From Bacteroidota bacterium (GTDB lineage: Bacteria > Bacteroidota > Bacteroidia > Flavobacteriales_F > PHOS-HE28), in the NCBI GenBank assembly GCA_023430945.1, contig JAEYYE010000013.1, forward strand, positions 1-9,814: a stretch of DNA of 9,814 nucleotides, written 5' to 3'. The translations under genes and the position numbers were made by a program. Within the stretch, counting starts at the first letter, position 1. Every line of letters begins with the position of its first letter. The notes under the pieces are model-generated. The model had not been told where the DNA came from. It ran no database searches and saw only the letters and a list, made by a program, of their open reading frames with translations. Of the stretch, positions 6,554-9,814 are shown piece after piece.

Positions 6554-7117
6554 TTACTTCGATCCGTCGTGCGATCCGTGCGGTTGAGGCCAGGTTGTCA
6601 CTTCACTTTCGATCTGCTCGATCATGCTCCGGACCCATTTTGTTTCACCAAGTTGTGGAAGGATCGCGGGGGCAAGCGCCAGGATAGGGCTGTTGAGGGC
6701 AGAGCGTTCACGTGCCGGCCGTGGCGGCACCGATCCATCGGTATATGCGATCACGATGTTCAGTGCGATGCTGAGCACGAAAGCCGATCGAAGCATGGCG
6801 ACGAACACGCCGGCTATCCTGTTCGCCCATCCCAACATGGCGATCTCTATCACTGCAGTGAGCGCTCGCGCGGCCAGGTGCACCAGGAATAGCACCAGCA
6901 GGAAGGTGATGAGAAAGGAAAGGATCTCCCGGTGTTCGCCCAGATCGAACCAGGTGGCGACATGCCCGCTGAAGTTGATCGCTGCATAAACCCCGAGCCA
7001 GAGCGCGATCAACGAGCCCACCTCAATAAAGAAGCCGCGCTGGAATCCTCGGATCGAGGCCATTCCGATCGCGATGACGATGACCAGGTCCAGCCAATTG
7101 ATAGCCTGTATTCCCAT
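6554..7117 (-). CDS. cvpA: CvpA family inner-membrane protein
   Basis: This 187-residue protein has the CvpA (colicin V production protein) layout. Four hydrophobic segments lie at about 8-24, 29-47, 64-84 and 100-124, with the family-typical N-terminus NWLDLVIVIAIGMASIRGFQRGF, in which short polar turns follow the first helix. A hydrophilic C-terminal tail of about 60 residues (125-187) should face one side of the membrane. CvpA was named for a role in colicin V export in E. coli and is tied to envelope homeostasis; its biochemical activity is not established. The ATG is preceded by TGCTTTTG (7141-7134), one base off the Bacteroidota -7 element, in a 54-bp gap shared with a divergent gene. 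The T9SS cargo gene follows 72 bp downstream on the same strand and may be partly co-transcribed. Confidence 0.88.
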   Translation of the reverse strand: MGIQAINWLDLVIVIAIGMASIRGFQRGFFIEVGSLIALWLGVYAAINFSGHVATWFDLGEHREILSFLITFLLVLFLVHLAARALTAVIEIAMLGWANRIAGVFVAMLRSAFVLSIALNIVIAYTDGSVPPRPARERSALNSPILALAPAILPQLGETKWVRSMIEQIESEVTTWPQPHGSHDGSK

Positions 7118-7126
7118 GCGGGCGTG

Positions 7127-7163
7127 AAGATCGCAAAAGCATCCGCCGATCGGCCGATCTTTG
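7127..7163. promoter_or_regulatory. Divergent promoter region with a 12-bp palindrome
   Basis: The 54 bp between cvpA (-) and the 110-aa gene (+) hold a -7-like TGCTTTTG on the minus strand (7141-7134), a -7-like GATCTTTG on the plus strand (7156-7163), and the perfect palindrome GATCGGCCGATC (7148-7159). An outer inverted pair AAGATCG (7127-7133) and CGATCTT (7155-7161) brackets the region. The symmetry and placement suggest a site that could control both genes, but GATC is so common here that part of the palindrome may be compositional. Confidence 0.35.
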
Positions 7164-7171
7164 CACTGTCC

Positions 7172-7504
7172 ATGGACCTTCGTTTCGAGAAAAGCTGGCG
7201 CGAACTGGTGGCGCGGTTATCAAAGCGTTTCGACGCACCGCTCGATCTCAATGCGATACTGTTCCTCATCGGTGTGCAGGAACTTGGCCAGCACGCACGC
7301 GAATTCAAGAAGGATGAGAAAGTGAACCTGATGCATATAGCGATCTGCGTTGTGCTGGCGCCGTACGGTTATTACAAGGAGTTAGGCCGCGATGTCGATG
7401 GATGGCCGCACTTCGAACGCGTACAGGATCTGCCCTCTCTAGGCGCCGAGGAGCAGGAAAGATTGATGAAGGAAGCGGTGCTGGCCTATTTCGAGAACTA
7501 CTGA
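7172..7504 (+). CDS. Conserved 110-aa protein of unknown function
   Basis: The start is taken at ATG 7172 (MDLRFEKSWRELV); the frame is open further upstream, but that part lies inside cvpA on the other strand and has the look of a shadow. The 110-residue product is soluble, with no signal or membrane segment. Two regions look conserved: DLNAILFLIGVQELGQ (25-40), a helix, and KDEKVNLMHIAICVVLAPYGYY (47-68), followed by DVDGWPHFE (74-82). I recall similar short proteins from other Bacteroidota, always without an assigned function. The clustered aromatic and acidic residues around YGYY and DGWPHF could form a binding or active site, but nothing proves this. It is divergent from cvpA and its TGA stop directly abuts the stop of the lipoprotein gene. 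Confidence 0.8.
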   Translation: MDLRFEKSWRELVARLSKRFDAPLDLNAILFLIGVQELGQHAREFKKDEKVNLMHIAICVVLAPYGYYKELGRDVDGWPHFERVQDLPSLGAEEQERLMKEAVLAYFENY

Positions 7505-7894
7505 TCAGAGCGTGGTAAGGAACACCACTTCCTCAGTGGTCTCCTCTTCAACGATCTTGATGATGCCTTCGCCGATCAGTGTATCCTTCGTACAAAGGAT
7601 ATCCAGAACGGCGAAACCGGACTGGCCTTTTTCATAGAAATCGGAATAGTCGAATTCCGCACGGCCCGATCCATCAGTGAAGGCCTCCTTGTTCAACCGG
7701 GTCTGATCGCCGAGCGGCAACGGTGGATTCGCGAAGAGCTTCACATGCGCTTGTGGAACAACGGAGCCATCCGCAGTCTTCACAACGATCACAGCGGTGG
7801 TGGGTTTCTCTTTGTTGCATGCCGAAAAAAGCGAGGCGAGCAGCGCAACCACCATCACGTTGGCAAGAACGCGGCGGATCAGGGAAGTGGGCAT
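7505..7894 (-). CDS. Small lipoprotein with Ig-like/transthyretin-like domain
   Basis: The 129-residue product starts with a basic N-region and a hydrophobic core (VMVVALLASLFSAC), with the lipobox FSAC placing the lipidated Cys at residue 26. The mature chain, about 104 residues, should be anchored to a membrane facing the periplasm or surface. Residues about 34-100 read as a beta-sandwich of the carboxypeptidase-regulatory or transthyretin-like kind: TAVIVVKTADGSVVPQAHVKLF followed by TDGSGRAEFDY, the usual 'modifiable, then made visible by a T-D-x-x-G turn' pattern. Domain identity is by pattern only, and no enzymatic motif is seen. The gene converges on the 110-aa protein gene with no bases between the stop codons, and its start is 39 bp from the divergent cyclophilin gene. 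Confidence 0.82.
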   Translation of the reverse strand: MPTSLIRRVLANVMVVALLASLFSACNKEKPTTAVIVVKTADGSVVPQAHVKLFANPPLPLGDQTRLNKEAFTDGSGRAEFDYSDFYEKGQSGFAVLDILCTKDTLIGEGIIKIVEEETTEEVVFLTTL

Positions 7895-7899
7895 TCGGT

Positions 7900-7907
7900 T
7901 ACTTTTG
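7900..7907 (+). promoter_or_regulatory. -7 element of the cyclophilin-pheS operon
   Basis: TACTTTTG matches the Bacteroidota -7 consensus TAnnTTTG exactly and lies 26 nt before the cyclophilin ATG at 7934, a normal position. A -33 TTTG is not found at 19 nt spacing. Confidence 0.45.
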
Positions 7908-7933
7908 GTGGCCTTTTCGGCGAAGCTTGTACG

Positions 7934-8638
7934 ATGTCAAATGTAGAAAACATCCTGATATGGCAGCGATCGGCCCTTCTCTGGCTGTTCCTGTTCTCCG
8001 GCATCGTTTCGATCGCCCAGCCCGCTCCCGATAAGAGGCGCGTCCAGGTGGATATCCTTACCGAGATGGGAACGATCACGGTGGAGCTTTACAACGAAAC
8101 GCCCATCCACCGGGACAATTTCATTTCTCTTGTGAAAAGTGGGCATTACGACAGTTTGTTGTTCCATCGCGTGATCTCCGGCTTTATGATCCAGGGCGGG
8201 GACAAGAGGAGCAGGAATGCACCTGCCGGCATGCTTCTGGGTGAGGATAGCACAGAGACCACCATTCCTGCCGAGATCGTTCCCGGTCTGATCAATTCGC
8301 GCGGTGCACTCGCAGCGGCACGCGATGGTGATGATATCAATCCTGAACGCCGCTCGGCCAGCAGCCAGTTCTACATCGTGCAAGGGAGGACCTATCAGCC
8401 CGCCGATCTGGATCGTTTGGAAGAGCGAAGCGCCCGGCAGGGGGAGCCGCACAAATTCACCGAAGCGGAACGCCAGATCTATGCAACACAAGGTGGTGCC
8501 GCGCACTTGGACGGTGCGTACTCCGTGTTCGGAAAAGTGGTGAGCGGCATGGAGGTGGTGGATGCGATCGCGGCCATGCCCACCGATGGCAACGACAGGC
8601 CGCTGAAGGATATCCGCATGCACATGCGAGTGAAGTAA
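7934..8638 (+). CDS. Secreted cyclophilin-type peptidyl-prolyl isomerase
   Basis: The 234-residue protein starts at ATG 7934; the frame is open upstream but overlaps the lipoprotein gene. A hydrophobic segment at 12-28 ending VSIAQ is a signal peptide, so the isomerase should act in the periplasm, catalysing cis-trans isomerisation of X-Pro bonds during folding. Cyclophilin hallmarks are all present: FHRVISGFMIQGGD (77-90) with catalytic R79, F84 and Q87; RGALAAAR (123-130), then SSQFYIVQG (143-151); and HLDGAYSVFGKVVSGMEVVD (191-210). Between the last two lies a charged insertion of about 38 residues (152-189), longer than in compact bacterial cyclophilins. The stop is 1 nt from the pheS start (TAAGATG), so the two genes form an operon and are probably translationally coupled. 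Confidence 0.93.
   Translation: MSNVENILIWQRSALLWLFLFSGIVSIAQPAPDKRRVQVDILTEMGTITVELYNETPIHRDNFISLVKSGHYDSLLFHRVISGFMIQGGDKRSRNAPAGMLLGEDSTETTIPAEIVPGLINSRGALAAARDGDDINPERRSASSQFYIVQGRTYQPADLDRLEERSARQGEPHKFTEAERQIYATQGGAAHLDGAYSVFGKVVSGMEVVDAIAAMPTDGNDRPLKDIRMHMRVK
7938..7945 (-). promoter_or_regulatory. Possible -7 element of the lipoprotein gene
   Basis: The minus strand reads TACATTTG, an exact match to TAnnTTTG, 43 nt before the lipoprotein ATG at 7894. It overlaps the first codons of the divergent cyclophilin gene. No -33 box is seen, so this may be a chance match. Confidence 0.25.
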
Positions 8639-8639
8639 G

Positions 8640-9719
8640 ATGGAACTACAGGAAAGGATAGAAGCGCTGGAGGCTGCAGTGGCCACAGCGAATGCCAATA
8701 CAGCGGAAGAAGCAGAGAAGCTGCGGATCACATTGATCGGCCGCAACGGATCGATAACACAACTTTTCGATCTGTTCAAGCAGGTTTCTCCGGAAGAAAA
8801 GCGCGCCTATGGGCAACGGCTGAATCAATTGAAGAAGGCCGCGCAAGATCGGATCGAGGAACTGAGATCATCCGCAACCGGTCCCACAGCCACCAAAGAA
8901 CCGGCGATCGATCTTTCAGCACCGGCATCGCGAAGCTTCACAGGCAGCCTTCATCCGATCACCATTGTGCGGCAGAGGATCGTGGACATCTTCGCGCGGA
9001 TCGGTTACACGGTGAGCCAGGGTCCGGAGATCGAAGATGATCACCACAACTTCACCGCGCTCAACTTCCCGCCCGATCATCCTGCGCGCGATATGCAGGA
9101 TACGTTCTTCGTTCAGCCAATAGGATTGGATCAGAAAATTGATTCAATCATTGATGAATCGGCGGAACAGTTTGCCCTTCGCACCCACACCAGCAGCGTT
9201 CAGGTCCGTGTGATGGAAAGCACCGATCCCCCGATCCGCACGATCTCACCGGGACGCGTTTATCGCAACGAAGCGATCAGCGCACGCGCGCATTGCATGT
9301 TCCACCAGGTGGAAGCGCTTTATGTGGACAAAGGCGTGAGCTTCGCGGAACTGAAAGGCACGATCGACTATTTCGTCAAAGCGTTATTCGGCCGTGATGC
9401 ATCGATCCGCTTGCGGCCGAGCTATTTCCCGTTCACCGAACCAAGCGCCGAGGTGGACATGAGCTGTTCGATCTGCGCCGGAAAGGGTTGCAACATCTGC
9501 AAACACACCGGCTGGGTGGAGATCATGGGTTGCGGCATGGTCGATCCGGCGGTGCTCACCAACTGCGGTATCGATCCGGAAGTGTACAGCGGTTTCGCGC
9601 TAGGCATGGGCATTGAGAGGATCACGCAATTGATCTACCGCGTTCCCGATCTGCGCATGTACTGGGAGAACGACGTGCGTTTCCTGGATCAGTTCACAGC
9701 GGCGACTTTCAGAAAATAA
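8640..9719 (+). CDS. pheS: Phenylalanine--tRNA ligase alpha subunit (PheS)
   Basis: PheS forms the catalytic half of the cytoplasmic (alpha-beta)2 enzyme that charges tRNA-Phe. At 359 residues it is full length. The N-terminal coiled-coil that binds tRNA spans about 1-85. The class II catalytic core follows, with TGSLHPIT (101-108), the substrate loop RTHTSSVQVR (181-190), PGRVYRNEAISARA (204-217), motif 2 FHQVEALYVD (221-230), GCGMVDPAVL (297-306) and motif 3 GFALGMGIERI (318-328). A short Cys4 knuckle, C276-x2-C279-x4-C284-x2-C287, sits just before GWVEIMGCGM. The E. coli enzyme has no cysteines there, and some Bacteroidota PheS have this Zn-ribbon-like variant. The pheT partner is not adjacent within the window. 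The gene is second in an operon with the cyclophilin and is followed 1 nt after its stop by a long inverted repeat. Confidence 0.98.
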   Translation: MELQERIEALEAAVATANANTAEEAEKLRITLIGRNGSITQLFDLFKQVSPEEKRAYGQRLNQLKKAAQDRIEELRSSATGPTATKEPAIDLSAPASRSFTGSLHPITIVRQRIVDIFARIGYTVSQGPEIEDDHHNFTALNFPPDHPARDMQDTFFVQPIGLDQKIDSIIDESAEQFALRTHTSSVQVRVMESTDPPIRTISPGRVYRNEAISARAHCMFHQVEALYVDKGVSFAELKGTIDYFVKALFGRDASIRLRPSYFPFTEPSAEVDMSCSICAGKGCNICKHTGWVEIMGCGMVDPAVLTNCGIDPEVYSGFALGMGIERITQLIYRVPDLRMYWENDVRFLDQFTAATFRK

Positions 9720-9720
9720 C

Positions 9721-9814
9721 AACCGCAAAGACGCAAAGAGCGCAAAGGATCTTTTTGAGGATCCAAGCTCTGCGTCCGTTGCAATTAACGTTGCGTCGTT
9801 GCGTCGTCGCGGTT
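9721..9814. repeat. 94-bp imperfect inverted-repeat element after pheS
   Basis: The element opens AACCGCAAAGACGCAAAG and closes GTCGTCGCGGTT at the last base of the window. The outer arms (9721-9747 and about 9789-9814) pair over about 26 positions with one bulge and four mismatches (one A-C and three A-G). The left arm is built from three CGCAAAG units and the right from repeated TTGCGTC units. An inner hairpin, GGATC/GATCC around TTTTTGAG, sits at 9747-9764. It resembles the AACCGCAAAG/CTTTGCGGTT-ended intergenic palindromes found in Bacteroidota draft genomes, as I recall them. It starts 1 nt after the pheS stop and may act as a transcript end or 3' stabiliser. Its right edge may continue outside the window. 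Confidence 0.75.

Noticed and set aside
6932..7171. Upstream extension of the 110-aa protein into the cvpA gene
   Set aside because: The extension is antisense to cvpA coding sequence and adds a low-complexity, charged segment unlike the conserved part; ATG 7172 starts the plausible protein.
7745..7933. Upstream extension of the cyclophilin frame
   Set aside because: It overlaps the lipoprotein gene on the other strand and would bury the signal peptide about 63 residues in; a perfect -7 element lies inside the extension.
7937..8779. 280-aa open frame on the minus strand across the cyclophilin and pheS start
   Set aside because: It runs antisense to the intact cyclophilin and crosses into pheS; no family pattern is visible and the His/Ile-rich composition is typical of a complement frame.
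9721..9747. CGCAAAG repeats as a possible CRISPR start
   Set aside because: Units are 7-8 bp and almost contiguous, without unique spacers, and they pair with the opposite arm; there are no cas genes in the window.
1..9814. Defence island, prophage or transposon
   Set aside because: Apart from the GIY-YIG remnant there is no integrase, transposase, restriction enzyme, toxin-antitoxin pair or phage gene; the genes are housekeeping or conserved chromosomal types.

Overview
The window looks like ordinary chromosome from a GC-rich member of the Bacteroidota, most likely the Flavobacteriales. One protein ends in a type IX secretion (T9SS) sorting domain. Starts lack Shine-Dalgarno sequences, several genes are preceded by the Bacteroidota -7 motif TAnnTTTG, and the housekeeping proteins (UvrC, PheS with a Cys4 knuckle, a PfkB kinase) have the character of that phylum. 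The finer placement is inference. GATC is strikingly frequent throughout, in both coding and non-coding DNA.

Layout. Positions 1-227 hold the 3' end of a + strand gene whose start lies outside the window; it resembles a GIY-YIG-type protein. It converges on a long minus-strand gene (241-1860) encoding a GNAT acetyltransferase fused to a nitrilase-type amidohydrolase. The 470 bp upstream of that gene contain a possible 39-codon membrane peptide, a truncated GIY-YIG nuclease ORF flanked by terminator-like hairpins, and a tRNA-Asn(GTT) with its own promoter and terminator. A PfkB-family sugar kinase (+, 2516-3445) then converges, 3 bp apart, on uvrC (-, 3449-5248). A perfect 10-bp hairpin terminator separates uvrC from a secreted T9SS cargo protein (-, 5339-6481), which follows a cvpA-like membrane protein gene (-, 6554-7117). 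Divergent from cvpA is a conserved 110-aa protein of unknown function (+, 7172-7504). Its stop codon abuts that of a small lipoprotein gene (-, 7505-7894) in the palindrome TGATCA. The window closes with a tight two-gene operon, a secreted cyclophilin (+, 7934-8638) and pheS (+, 8640-9719), followed at once by a 94-bp imperfect inverted repeat that reaches the window end.

How the genes relate. Most are independent housekeeping units (DNA repair, tRNA charging, tRNA-Asn, sugar or nucleoside phosphorylation, protein folding) packed with short or zero spacing. I see no phage, transposase, CRISPR or multi-gene defence system. The signals most worth a second look are the GIY-YIG remnant lodged at the tRNA-Asn terminator, the small ORF upstream of the GNAT-nitrilase gene, the inverted repeat after pheS, the unassigned middle domain of the T9SS cargo, and the GATC enrichment.
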